From assembly GCA_902790325.1 (NCBI GenBank), contig CADARP010000001.1, forward strand, positions 358,337 to 422,336: a stretch of 64,000 nucleotides of DNA, read 5' to 3'. Below are positions 15,909-24,916 of this stretch, in pieces. The first letter of the stretch is position 1, and every line of letters begins with the position of its first letter. The DNA is from Oscillospiraceae bacterium. GTDB taxonomy: Bacteria > Bacillota > Clostridia > Oscillospirales > Acutalibacteraceae. The notes beneath the pieces were generated by a model. That model was not told the origin of the DNA. It made no database searches and saw only the letters and a list, made by a program, of their open reading frames with translations. A program made the translations under genes and the position numbers.

Positions 15909-16284
15909 GCGCATCACGCATAAAGGCGCAAAGAAAGTCTGCCGGAACGCAAAGCGCGAACCACAGTGCGGTGAACGCGGGGCAGATCTGACCCCTGAAA
16001 TGAAACGGAAACGATGTATAATCCCAGATGTGCAGTCCCATACGGCAGTTGACGACACTTCCGACGAACAGCTCCATACAGGTGATACACAGACAACCGG
16101 CCAGACAGCGCAGCAGCCGTCCGGCCGGTTCCCATTTTTCATATATCCGATATACGATCCACAGTGCGGCGCCTCCCGTGAGCGCCATTGTCCAATGCGT
16201 ACAACCGCGAAACACAATTTCCGACGCGCTGTACAAGATGCTTCCCAGACAAAACACCGATCCGTATTCCGCTGATTTGTTCAT
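15679..16284 (-). CDS. ABC-transporter-permease-like (CmpB family) membrane protein, 3' end running into the amidase gene
   Basis: 201 aa in the open frame. The first 125 residues are a convincing small membrane protein with about four hydrophobic segments. They carry the family-like signature HIWDYTSFPFHFRGQICPAFTALWFALCVP, as in putative ABC transporter permease (CmpB-type) proteins. The ATG at 16284 follows AGGGTG. Homologues normally stop soon after this signature. Here the frame continues for about 76 codons antisense to the 3' end of the amidase gene, with low-complexity Arg/Trp/Ser content. Either the stop codon was lost or the tail is a natural extension. Confidence 0.65.
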   Translation of the reverse strand: MNKSAEYGSVFCLGSILYSASEIVFRGCTHWTMALTGGAALWIVYRIYEKWEPAGRLLRCLAGCLCITCMELFVGSVVNCRMGLHIWDYTSFPFHFRGQICPAFTALWFALCVPADFLCAFMRDALSYTQRNHGYRLRLQKRWNPGAWSSAGSCILPDWRRIRTRSARTDTPRCALHCMDRTRFRGLWYSCWYRRYSARRY

Positions 16285-16390
16285 GCGATCACCCTGTTGT
16301 ATCGTGCGAAAAGGCGGTTCGTTTTATCCGTTTTTCACATTAGGAAAGATTTTGTATCTGTATCAAAAAAGTAACAATTCATTCGATAAA

Positions 16391-16419
16391 TTGACATCGA
16401 GCACCAAATATGGTAAGAT
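16391..16419 (+). promoter_or_regulatory. promoter of the rml operon
   Basis: TTGACA (16391-16396), a 17-nt spacer and TAAGAT (16414-16419), followed by a leader of about 75 nt before rmlA. Confidence 0.8.
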
Positions 16420-16500
16420 TCATGCGAAATGTTGCGTAAATCGTGTTATCCGAAGAACGGTTCGCATACATAATATTATCATGAATCGAAGGAGTGTGCG

Positions 16501-17457
16501 ATGACTGTGAAAGGAATTATTCTTGCCGGCGGCTCCGGAACGCGTCTGTATCCTTTGACAATGGTCACCAGTAAGCAGCTGCTTCCCGTATATGACAAGC
16601 CGATGATCTACTATCCCCTGTCGACGCTGATGCTCGCCGGAATCCGGGACATTATGATCATCTCTACCCCGGACGACACGCCGAAGTTTCATGCGCTGCT
16701 GGGCAGCGGCATGCAGCTTGGACTGCGTCTGCAATACGCCGTGCAGGAAAAACCGGAGGGTCTCGCGCAGGCGTTTTTGATTGCGAAAGATTTCATCGGG
16801 AACGATCGCGTTGCAATGGTTCTCGGCGACAACATCTTCTACGGCAACGGTCTTGGACATATGCTGCGCACAGCGGTCAAGAACGAAAACCGTGCCACCA
16901 TTTTCGGATACTACGTGGACAATCCGGAAGCGTTCGGCGTGGTCGAGTTCAACGACGACGGCATTCCGATCTCGATTGAAGAAAAGCCGAAGAACCCGAA
17001 ATCCAATTACGCCGTAACCGGACTGTATTTCTACGACAACCGTGTGGTTCAATATGCCGAATCGCTGTCGCCTTCCGAGCGCGGTGAACTCGAGATCACC
17101 GACATCAACCGCATCTACCTCGAAAACGGTGAGCTGGATGTGCAGCTCATGGGACGCGGCTTTGCCTGGCTGGACACCGGAACGGTCGAGAACCTGATGA
17201 ACGCGGCACAGTTTGTGCGCACAATCGAAACGCTGCAGGGCATCAAGATTTCCGCGCCGGAAGAGATTGCGTACAACATGCGCTGGATCTCCAAGCGTCG
17301 TCTGCTGGCGTCTGCCGAAAAATACGGCAAGTCCTCCTACGGCCAGCACCTTTACCGTGTGGCAGAGGGCAAGATTCTCTATACGACGTCGCCGGGCAAA
17401 CGTCCGCGCTGGGGACGCGAGGACGACAGCCAGGCAGACATCTATTCGCAGCCGTAA
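16501..17457 (+). CDS. rmlA: glucose-1-phosphate thymidylyltransferase
   Basis: 318 aa. Converts dTTP and glucose 1-phosphate to dTDP-glucose, the first step of dTDP-L-rhamnose synthesis. Seen: the nucleotide-binding loop [88 protein letters not shown] and [11 protein letters not shown]. About 25 residues at the C-terminus extend past the usual family end. It is the first gene of rmlA-rmlC-rmlD. The start follows AAGGAG. Confidence 0.96.
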   Translation: MTVKGIILAGGSGTRLYPLTMVTSKQLLPVYDKPMIYYPLSTLMLAGIRDIMIISTPDDTPKFHALLGSGMQLGLRLQYAVQEKPEGLAQAFLIAKDFIGNDRVAMVLGDNIFYGNGLGHMLRTAVKNENRATIFGYYVDNPEAFGVVEFNDDGIPISIEEKPKNPKSNYAVTGLYFYDNRVVQYAESLSPSERGELEITDINRIYLENGELDVQLMGRGFAWLDTGTVENLMNAAQFVRTIETLQGIKISAPEEIAYNMRWISKRRLLASAEKYGKSSYGQHLYRVAEGKILYTTSPGKRPRWGREDDSQADIYSQP

Positions 17458-17474
17458 AGGAGCACCGCACAAGC

Positions 17475-18047
17475 ATGAAAAAGATCGAAACGCCTCTTGC
17501 AGGCTGCTATATCATCGAGCCGCAGGTCTTCGGCGACGCTCGCGGATGGTTTTACGAATCCTATTCCGCAAATGCGTTTTCCGAGATCGGTATCGATACG
17601 GTATTCGTACAGGATAACCGCTCGTTCTCCGCGCAAAAAGGCACGCTGCGCGGTCTGCATTGTCAGACCGAACCGCATGCGCAGACAAAACTGATCTGCT
17701 GCACGCGCGGCGTGATAACGGACGTGGTCGTGGATATCCGCGAAGGTTCCCCTTCCTTCATGCAGCATTTCGCCGTTGAGCTCAGCGCCGACAACCGCCG
17801 GATGCTGTATATTCCGAAGGGCTATCTGCACGGATTCGTTACACGCACCGAAAATGTCGAAGTGTTTTATAAAGTCGACGATTTCTATTCACCCGCCTGC
17901 GACCGCAGCGTCCGCTACAACGACAGCGCGTTTTCGATCGAATGGAACGAATCCGATCCGATCCTGTCCGTAAAAGATCAGAACAACGTACCGCTTTGCG
18001 ATTCCGACATTCGGTTTGTATGGAAGAAGGATCAAGTATGCATGTGA
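17475..18047 (+). CDS. rmlC: dTDP-4-dehydrorhamnose 3,5-epimerase
   Basis: 190 aa cupin epimerase acting on dTDP-4-keto-6-deoxyglucose. Visible family motifs are DARGWFYESYSA, FVQDNRSFSAQKGTLRGLHCQ (with the catalytic His in RGLHCQ), VVVDIREGSPSF, LYIPKGYLHGF and YKVDDFYSP. It starts 17 nt after rmlA behind AAGGAG and overlaps rmlD by 10 nt, an indication of a coupled operon. Confidence 0.95.
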   Translation: MKKIETPLAGCYIIEPQVFGDARGWFYESYSANAFSEIGIDTVFVQDNRSFSAQKGTLRGLHCQTEPHAQTKLICCTRGVITDVVVDIREGSPSFMQHFAVELSADNRRMLYIPKGYLHGFVTRTENVEVFYKVDDFYSPACDRSVRYNDSAFSIEWNESDPILSVKDQNNVPLCDSDIRFVWKKDQVCM

Positions 18048-18880
18048 TCGTGACCGGAAGCAGCGGTCAGCTCGGACGCGACGTCTGTGCCGCGCTCTCC
18101 ATAAAAGGACATACTGTATTCAGACTGGATCTGCCCGACGTCGATATCACGGACGCACGGCAGGTTCGGCGTTTTTTTGACGCCTATGCACCCGATGCCG
18201 TGATCCATTGCGCCGCCTTCACTTCTGTTGACCGTGCGCAGTCCGACCCGGAAACGTGCACGCGCGTCAATGTTGACGGAACGCGCAACATCGCGGAAGC
18301 CGCAGAAGCGCACAACGCAAAACTCGTTTACATCAGCTCGGACTATGTGTACGGCGGATGCGGGACAGACCCGATGACGGAAACGACCGAACCGCACCCG
18401 GTCAATGTTTACGGAAAGACCAAATACGAGGGCGAACAGTCGGCCGCGTGCTGCGAGCGTCTGTTTGTCGTCCGGACGTCGTGGGTGTTCGGGCTGCACG
18501 GCGACAATTTCGTCAAAACTATGCTCCGTCTTGCCGACACGCAGGACGTTCTGCGCGTTGTGTGCGATCAGGTCGGCTCCCCTACCTTTACCGAGGATCT
18601 CGCCGAGCTGCTGTGCGCCATGATCGCTACCGAACGGTACGGCGTCTATAACGCGTCCAACGAAGGATTCTGCTCCTGGCACGAATTCAGCGAAGAGATT
18701 CTGCGGCTTGCCGGACGCAAGGTCTGTGTATGGCCGGTCTCGAGCGCGGAATACGCCTCCGCCGCATGCCGTCCGCTCAATTCACGCATGTCCAAACAGG
18801 CGCTTGAGGATGCAGGATTTACACGCCTTCCGCATTGGAAAGACGCGCTCGTTCGCTGTCTGCGCCGTATGGACGTCTGA
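18038..18880 (+). CDS. rmlD: dTDP-4-dehydrorhamnose reductase
   Basis: 280 aa short-chain dehydrogenase that completes dTDP-L-rhamnose. Seen: the NAD(P) loop VTGSSGQLGRDV, DLPDVDITDA, PDAVIHCAAFTSVDRAQ, YISSDYVYGG, the catalytic YGKTKYEGE, and RTSWVFG. The ATG at 18038 lies inside the end of rmlC and follows GGAAGAAGG. The dehydratase gene rmlB, needed for the middle step, is not in the window. Confidence 0.95.
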   Translation: MHVIVTGSSGQLGRDVCAALSIKGHTVFRLDLPDVDITDARQVRRFFDAYAPDAVIHCAAFTSVDRAQSDPETCTRVNVDGTRNIAEAAEAHNAKLVYISSDYVYGGCGTDPMTETTEPHPVNVYGKTKYEGEQSAACCERLFVVRTSWVFGLHGDNFVKTMLRLADTQDVLRVVCDQVGSPTFTEDLAELLCAMIATERYGVYNASNEGFCSWHEFSEEILRLAGRKVCVWPVSSAEYASAACRPLNSRMSKQALEDAGFTRLPHWKDALVRCLRRMDV

Positions 18881-18900
18881 CGGTCTGACAATCTGTTTCG

Positions 18901-18925
18901 GGAGCGGTTCGCCGCTCTCTTTTTT
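18901..18925 (+). terminator. terminator after rmlD
   Basis: GAGCGG-TTCG-CCGCTC hairpin (18902-18917) with a UUCG tetraloop, followed by a T run. It ends the rml operon. Confidence 0.88.
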
Positions 18926-18989
18926 GCATCATTTTCTGCATTTTCGCATATGGATAGTGTACAAACCATGCGGAAATGAGGATGCGAAC

Positions 18990-19250
18990 ATGATGAATCT
19001 GACGCAGAGCGAACGCCTTCTATCGGAACAAATACAGGAATACCTGAAAACGATTTATCGTCACTCTAAAATCACAGAGAGCGTTCAAATCAATTTCGTT
19101 GCCGCGAAGCTGGGGCTGCCGTCTGCGGCCGCGCAGAAGACGGCACAGTTTTTGCAGCAGACCGGTATGATCCTTTACGAAAAGTACGGACGTATCATCC
19201 TGACGGAAGACGGAAAACGCTATGCAGAACGGTTGTTCGGCGATGAATAA
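18990..19250 (+). CDS. small DtxR/MarR-like winged-helix DNA-binding protein
   Basis: 86 aa. It consists only of a winged helix: EQIQEYLKTIYRHSK, INFVAAKLGLPSAAAQKTAQFLQQTGMILYEKYGRIILTEDG. The pattern matches the N-terminal DNA-binding domain of DtxR/MntR metal-dependent repressors, but the metal-binding dimerisation domain is missing. The ATG at 18990 has only a weak upstream GAGGATG. It is either a minimal stand-alone regulator or a truncated gene. It stands between the rml terminator and glnN, so the target cannot be read from context. Confidence 0.6.
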   Translation: MMNLTQSERLLSEQIQEYLKTIYRHSKITESVQINFVAAKLGLPSAAAQKTAQFLQQTGMILYEKYGRIILTEDGKRYAERLFGDE

Positions 19251-19294
19251 AACACCGCGCCGTACATAAACAGAAAGACCGCTGACAAGACGCA

Positions 19295-19336
19295 AAGAGA
19301 GCTTCTCCTCCAAAGAAAAGGAAGGGAAGCTCTCTT
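19295..19336. terminator. hairpin between convergent genes
   Basis: An 11-bp stem pairs AAGAGAGCTTC (19295-19305) with GAAGCTCTCTT (19326-19336). It lies between the small winged-helix gene and the convergent glnN gene. The T tails are short, so termination strength is uncertain. Confidence 0.6.
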
Positions 19337-19350
19337 GACGTTTCGTTTGA

Positions 19351-21444
<2,094 letters not shown>

Positions 21445-21488
21445 GGAAATCCCCTTCTTATCGATAAGTATAAATCGTTATATTCAAT

Positions 21489-21516
21489 AGTATAAAAAAT
21501 ACAGCGTATTTGTCAA
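21489..21516 (-). promoter_or_regulatory. glnN promoter
   Basis: On the minus strand TTGACA (21511-21516) and TATACT (21489-21494) are separated by 16 nt. TACTAT two bases further gives 18 nt. A leader of about 40 nt precedes the ATG and includes the 12-bp palindrome CTTATCGATAAG (21457-21468), close to the ribosome site. Confidence 0.7.
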
Positions 21517-21566
21517 TAGCCTAAATCCGCTTTTTCCGATTTTTTCGGTTTTATTTCTATTTTTCA

Positions 21567-21595
21567 TTGACACAGACAGCGAAAGTGTGTACAAT
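21567..21595 (+). promoter_or_regulatory. guaA promoter
   Basis: Consensus TTGACA (21567-21572), a 17-nt spacer and TACAAT (21590-21595). Transcription should begin near 21602, so the RNA starts only a few bases before the leader hairpin. Confidence 0.88.
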
Positions 21596-21606
21596 ACAGA
21601 TGAGCA

Positions 21607-21648
21607 ACGAAGTTCAACCCCGCAAGGGGTATGTGACTTCGTTTTTTT
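21607..21648 (+). promoter_or_regulatory. guaA leader hairpin with U tract, candidate attenuator
   Basis: The stem ACGAAGT/ACTTCGT (21607-21613 with 21636-21642) encloses an asymmetric internal loop (TCAA against TATGTG). Above it, CCCC-GCAA-GGGG is capped by a GNRA-type loop. Seven T follow (21642-21648). It is shaped like an intrinsic terminator placed about 5 nt after the predicted start site and 5 nt before the guaA Shine-Dalgarno. No room is left upstream for a classical antiterminator. No known riboswitch class was recognised. Confidence 0.65.
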
Positions 21649-21668
21649 ACATGGAGGAAGTGCACGTC

Positions 21669-23195
21669 ATGGATAACCAAACAATTGTGATTCTTGATTT
21701 CGGCGGGCAGTACAAAGAGCTGATCGCGCGGCGCGTGCGCGAATGCGGCGTATATTCAGTCATACTCCCCTATGACACCGCGGTTGACGAGCTGAAAAAA
21801 ATCAAACCGATCGGATTGATTTTCACGGGCGGACCGAACAGCGTGTACCTGGCGGATTCGCCGCAGTGCGACAGAGGCGTGTTCTCGCTCGGCGTGCCGA
21901 TTCTCGGCATTTGCTACGGGATGCAGCTGATCTGTCATATGCTCGGCGGCACGGTGTCGCCATGCGAGAGCAGCGAATACGGACGTATCGGGCTGACAGT
22001 CGATGCAAAGAATCCGCTGTTCGGAGAGATTCCGGAGATGACGAACGTACTCATGAGCCACACGGATAAAGTCACGGCGCTGCCGGACGGCTTCCTCTCT
22101 CTGGCGCATACGGCCGACTGCGCGGTCGCGGCATTCGCGGCCAAAGACAAGAACATCTACGGCGTGCAGTTTCATCCGGAGGTAGAGATCTCCGAACACG
22201 GCACGGAGCTGATCCGCAACTTCCTGTACGCGATCTGCAAGGCAAAGGGAGACTACTCCATGGAGGATTATCTCGCAAAGCAGATCGACTCCGTGCGCCG
22301 TCAGGTCGGCAATGAACACGTGATCCTCGGTCTTTCCGGCGGAGTGGATTCCTCCGTGTGCGCGGCGCTGCTGTCGGCCGCGATCCCTGGACAGCTCACC
22401 TGTATCTACATCGATCACGGATTCATGCGTAAAAATGAAACAGCGGAGATCGAAAAAGCCTTTGCCGGACGCGATCTCGATTTTGTGCGCGTGGACGCGT
22501 CTGAGCGGTTCCTTGCGCGCATTCGGGGCGTCACCGATCCCGAAGAAAAGCGCAAACGCGTCGGCGACGAATTTGTCCGTGTCTTTCAGGACGAGGCAAA
22601 GAAGCACAGCCACGCGAAGTTTCTCGCGCAGGGCACCATTTACCCGGACGTTGTGGAGTCGGGCAAAAACAAATCCGCCGTCATCAAAAGCCATCATAAC
22701 GTGGGCGGACTGCCGGAGGATCTTGGATTTATCGGCGTTGTCGAACCGCTGCGCGGTTTGTTCAAGGATGAGGTGCGGCATTTGGGACGAATGCTGGGGC
22801 TTCCGAAAAAGCTGGTGGAGCGCCAGCCGTTCCCCGGACCGGGGCTGTCGATCCGCGTGATCGGCGAAGTGACGCGCGAAAAACTCGACATTCTGCGCGA
22901 AGCGGATGCCATCTTCCGCGAGGAGCTGCAAAAAAGCCGTGCCAAAGCGGATCAGTTTTTCGCTGTGCTGACCAATACGCGCTCTGTCGGCGTGATGGGC
23001 GACTTCCGCACGTATGACTATACGCTCGCGCTGCGTGCCGTACAGACAAACGACTTCATGACGTGCGAGTTCGCGCATCTGCCCTATGCCCTGCTTGCCC
23101 GCGCATCCGCGCGCATTACGAACGAGGTCAAGGGTATCAACCGCGTCGTATACGACGTGACGAGCAAACCGCCCGCCACGATTGAGTGGGAGTAA
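21669..23195 (+). CDS. guaA: GMP synthase (glutamine-hydrolysing)
   Basis: 508 aa. Converts XMP, ATP and glutamine to GMP. The N-terminal class I amidotransferase has GGPNSVY, the nucleophile in ILGICYGMQL (Cys 82) and the FHPEVEISEHG His/Glu pair. The ATP-pyrophosphatase domain has the P-loop GLSGGVDSSVCAAL, and the C-terminal dimerisation domain has RQPFPGPGLSIR and ITNEVKGINRVVYDVTSKPPATIEWE. The ATG at 21669 is chosen because GGAGGAAG lies 8 nt upstream. The open frame extends 34 codons further up, but that stretch covers the promoter and leader hairpin. Confidence 0.97.
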   Translation: MDNQTIVILDFGGQYKELIARRVRECGVYSVILPYDTAVDELKKIKPIGLIFTGGPNSVYLADSPQCDRGVFSLGVPILGICYGMQLICHMLGGTVSPCESSEYGRIGLTVDAKNPLFGEIPEMTNVLMSHTDKVTALPDGFLSLAHTADCAVAAFAAKDKNIYGVQFHPEVEISEHGTELIRNFLYAICKAKGDYSMEDYLAKQIDSVRRQVGNEHVILGLSGGVDSSVCAALLSAAIPGQLTCIYIDHGFMRKNETAEIEKAFAGRDLDFVRVDASERFLARIRGVTDPEEKRKRVGDEFVRVFQDEAKKHSHAKFLAQGTIYPDVVESGKNKSAVIKSHHNVGGLPEDLGFIGVVEPLRGLFKDEVRHLGRMLGLPKKLVERQPFPGPGLSIRVIGEVTREKLDILREADAIFREELQKSRAKADQFFAVLTNTRSVGVMGDFRTYDYTLALRAVQTNDFMTCEFAHLPYALLARASARITNEVKGINRVVYDVTSKPPATIEWE

Positions 23196-23318
23196 TACAA
23201 ACGCCATCTGAATGGCATAGAGACGTTTTCTTTGCTGTTTTCACGATAACCGCAGCGACGATTTGATAACAATTACTTTTATTTAACAACAGTATATAAA
23301 GTATTCTTCTGAAAAGAT

Positions 23319-23356
23319 AAGAGCTATCTGATTCAATTACGAATCGGATAGCTCTT
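23319..23356. terminator. bidirectional terminator between guaA and the XRE gene
   Basis: AAGAGCTATC-T-GATTC (23319-23334) pairs with GAATC-G-GATAGCTCTT (23341-23356), 16 bp with one G-U. TTTATTTT follows on the plus strand, and ATCTTTTC on the minus strand. It marks the left edge of the AT-rich insertion. Confidence 0.88.
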
Positions 23357-23357
23357 T

Positions 23358-23717
23358 TTATTTTGTCAGTTCGATTGTTATTCTCCCCAGCACCGCAAAC
23401 TGCTCTTGCGTGAGTTGCCTGCCCGTCTGCGCGTTTTTAACTCGATAGCTATTGACCAGAGCTTTGACGGTTTCTTTCTGCACTTCAGTCAGGCCGTGAG
23501 TGGAAATCGTCCCCTGATGCTTCATGCCGCAGAGTGTGTCCATGGAAACATTGAAAATGCTGGCAATAGAGCGAAGTGTCTCAAATGGAGGAATCATGGT
23601 ATTGGCTTCATACTTGCTGATGGTTCCCTCGGTAACATTGAGCATTTCTCCGAGCTTTTTCTGCGTTATATTCCGTTCCTTGCGTAATGATCTTATCATT
23701 GCTCCGAGGTCGTACAC
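23358..23717 (-). CDS. XRE-family helix-turn-helix regulator
   Basis: 119 aa. The N-terminal helix-turn-helix is clear (LGAMIRSLRKERNITQKKLGEMLNVTEGTISKYEANTMIPPFETLRSIASIFNVSMDTLCG). The C-terminal 45 residues are not recognised. The GTG at 23717 is preferred because GGAGG lies 8 nt upstream; the in-frame GTG at 23726 overlaps that site. It is transcribed away from the methyltransferase-nuclease pair. That position is used by controller proteins of restriction-modification systems, although it is longer than a typical C protein (about 80 aa). Confidence 0.8.
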   Translation of the reverse strand: MYDLGAMIRSLRKERNITQKKLGEMLNVTEGTISKYEANTMIPPFETLRSIASIFNVSMDTLCGMKHQGTISTHGLTEVQKETVKALVNSYRVKNAQTGRQLTQEQFAVLGRITIELTK

Positions 23718-23765
23718 TTGCCTCACCTCCGGGTTTCCACATTGGAATATTATACCCGATTATAC

Positions 23766-23846
23766 TTGCTATACACGATAGTTTGTGTTAAAATACATTC
23801 TAAAGGCGCAAGTTTCATCGTAAATTGTTTCAATTGATGCAAGTTT
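23766..23846 (+). promoter_or_regulatory. promoter and repeated leader of the methyltransferase-nuclease operon
   Basis: TTGCTA (23766-23771), a 17-nt spacer and TAAAAT (23789-23794). GCAAGTTT occurs twice 31 bp apart (23808-23815 and 23839-23846), the second copy running into the GGAGG ribosome site. CTAT-N5-ATAG (23769-23781) lies over the -35 and spacer. These are candidate operators for the divergent XRE protein; that link is inference. Confidence 0.55.
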
Positions 23847-23858
23847 TGGAGGTGCGAT

Positions 23859-24914
23859 ATGGCAAGTAAGAATAGTAGCTTGGGAAAAGCGAGCAAAGCT
23901 AAGAAAGATGAGTTTTATACTCAGCTTGCTGATGTTGAAAATGAATTACGACATTACAAGTCATTTTTTAAAGATAAAATAGTTTTCTGCAACTGCGACG
24001 ATCCGTTTGAGAGTAACTTTGTCAAGTATTTCGCTATGAACTTTAATGCTCTCGGTCTAAAGAAGCTGATTGCTACCTGCTATGCAACATCACCTGTAAT
24101 GTATTCTCAGCTGACTTTCTTTGGAGAGCCAGAACCAATCGGCAGCGTTGGAGAGGGAAAGAAACCTTATAAGATTGAAATTACTGAGGTTCGTGACGAG
24201 AACGGTGACGGAGCGATAGATCTTGATGATTTTGAGTCTATGCTCCGGAACAATCCACCCAAACTATTGCAGGGTGATGGAGATTTCCGCTCTGACGAAT
24301 GCATCACCCTGCTGAAAGAGGCAGATGTGGTGGTAACTAATCCGCCCTTTTCTTTATTTCGGGAGTATGTTGCGCAGTTGATAGAATATGATAAGAAGTT
24401 TATTATCATTGGAAACCAGAATGCGATTACATATAAAGAGATATTTACACTGCTTCGTGATAATAAGGTATGGTTAGGTTACAAATTCGGAGATATGGCT
24501 TTTACCGTTCCTGATAGCTATGAGCCGAGAGAAACACGCTTCTGGATAGATGAGAACGGACAAAAATGGCGTAGTATGGGAAATATCTGTTGGTATACCA
24601 ATATAGATATTCAAAAGCGTCATGAAGATTTGATACTATACAGAAATTACTCGGAGAATGATTATCAGAAGTATGATAACTACGATGCAATCAATGTGGA
24701 TAAGGTAAGTGAAATTCCAATTGATTACGCAGGCGTTATGGGCGTGCCAATCACCTTTATGGATAAATATAATCCAGAGCAGTTCCAGATTGTTGGTCTG
24801 ATTGCAGGAAACATCAAGGGATTGGCTGGTATTACTTCGAGCACTGGTAAAGATGGTCCGTATATAGGCGGCAAGCTCAAATTCGGAAGAATTCTTATTA
24901 GAAAGCGGGGTTAA
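23859..24914 (+). CDS. EcoRI-family adenine-specific DNA methyltransferase
   Basis: 351 aa. It matches the EcoRI methylase family from start to end: KASKAKKDEFYTQLADVENEL, the FCNCDDPFESNFVKYF region, LKKLIATCYAT, then the catalytic NPPFSLFREYVAQL (residues 161-164 NPPF), IIIGNQNAITYKEIF and MGVPITFMDKYNPEQF. NPPF marks an N6-adenine (or amino) methyltransferase. It is followed after 2 nt by a DUF262-HNH nuclease gene. The expected role is to protect host DNA from that nuclease. Codon use is AT-rich compared with guaA and araB on either side, consistent with horizontal transfer. Confidence 0.9.
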   Translation: MASKNSSLGKASKAKKDEFYTQLADVENELRHYKSFFKDKIVFCNCDDPFESNFVKYFAMNFNALGLKKLIATCYATSPVMYSQLTFFGEPEPIGSVGEGKKPYKIEITEVRDENGDGAIDLDDFESMLRNNPPKLLQGDGDFRSDECITLLKEADVVVTNPPFSLFREYVAQLIEYDKKFIIIGNQNAITYKEIFTLLRDNKVWLGYKFGDMAFTVPDSYEPRETRFWIDENGQKWRSMGNICWYTNIDIQKRHEDLILYRNYSENDYQKYDNYDAINVDKVSEIPIDYAGVMGVPITFMDKYNPEQFQIVGLIAGNIKGLAGITSSTGKDGPYIGGKLKFGRILIRKRG

Positions 24915-24916
24915 CT

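Noticed and set aside
14631..16217. 528-aa open frame antisense to the amidase gene
   Set aside because: Antisense to conserved amidase coding sequence; the translation has no recognisable motif. Only the separate frame starting at 16284 shows a real membrane-protein signature.
21457..21468. 12-bp palindrome CTTATCGATAAG before glnN as an operator
   Set aside because: It lies in the leader between promoter and ribosome site, is short, and no second copy or known regulator was found; kept only as a note.
21567..21668. N-terminal extension of guaA by 34 codons
   Set aside because: It would start inside the -35 element and translate the leader hairpin; the ATG at 21669 has a consensus ribosome site and the family N-terminus.
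21756..23207. 483-aa open frame antisense to guaA
   Set aside because: It is a shadow of guaA: same region, opposite strand, no ribosome site, Arg/His-rich translation with no domain. guaA is complete on the other strand.
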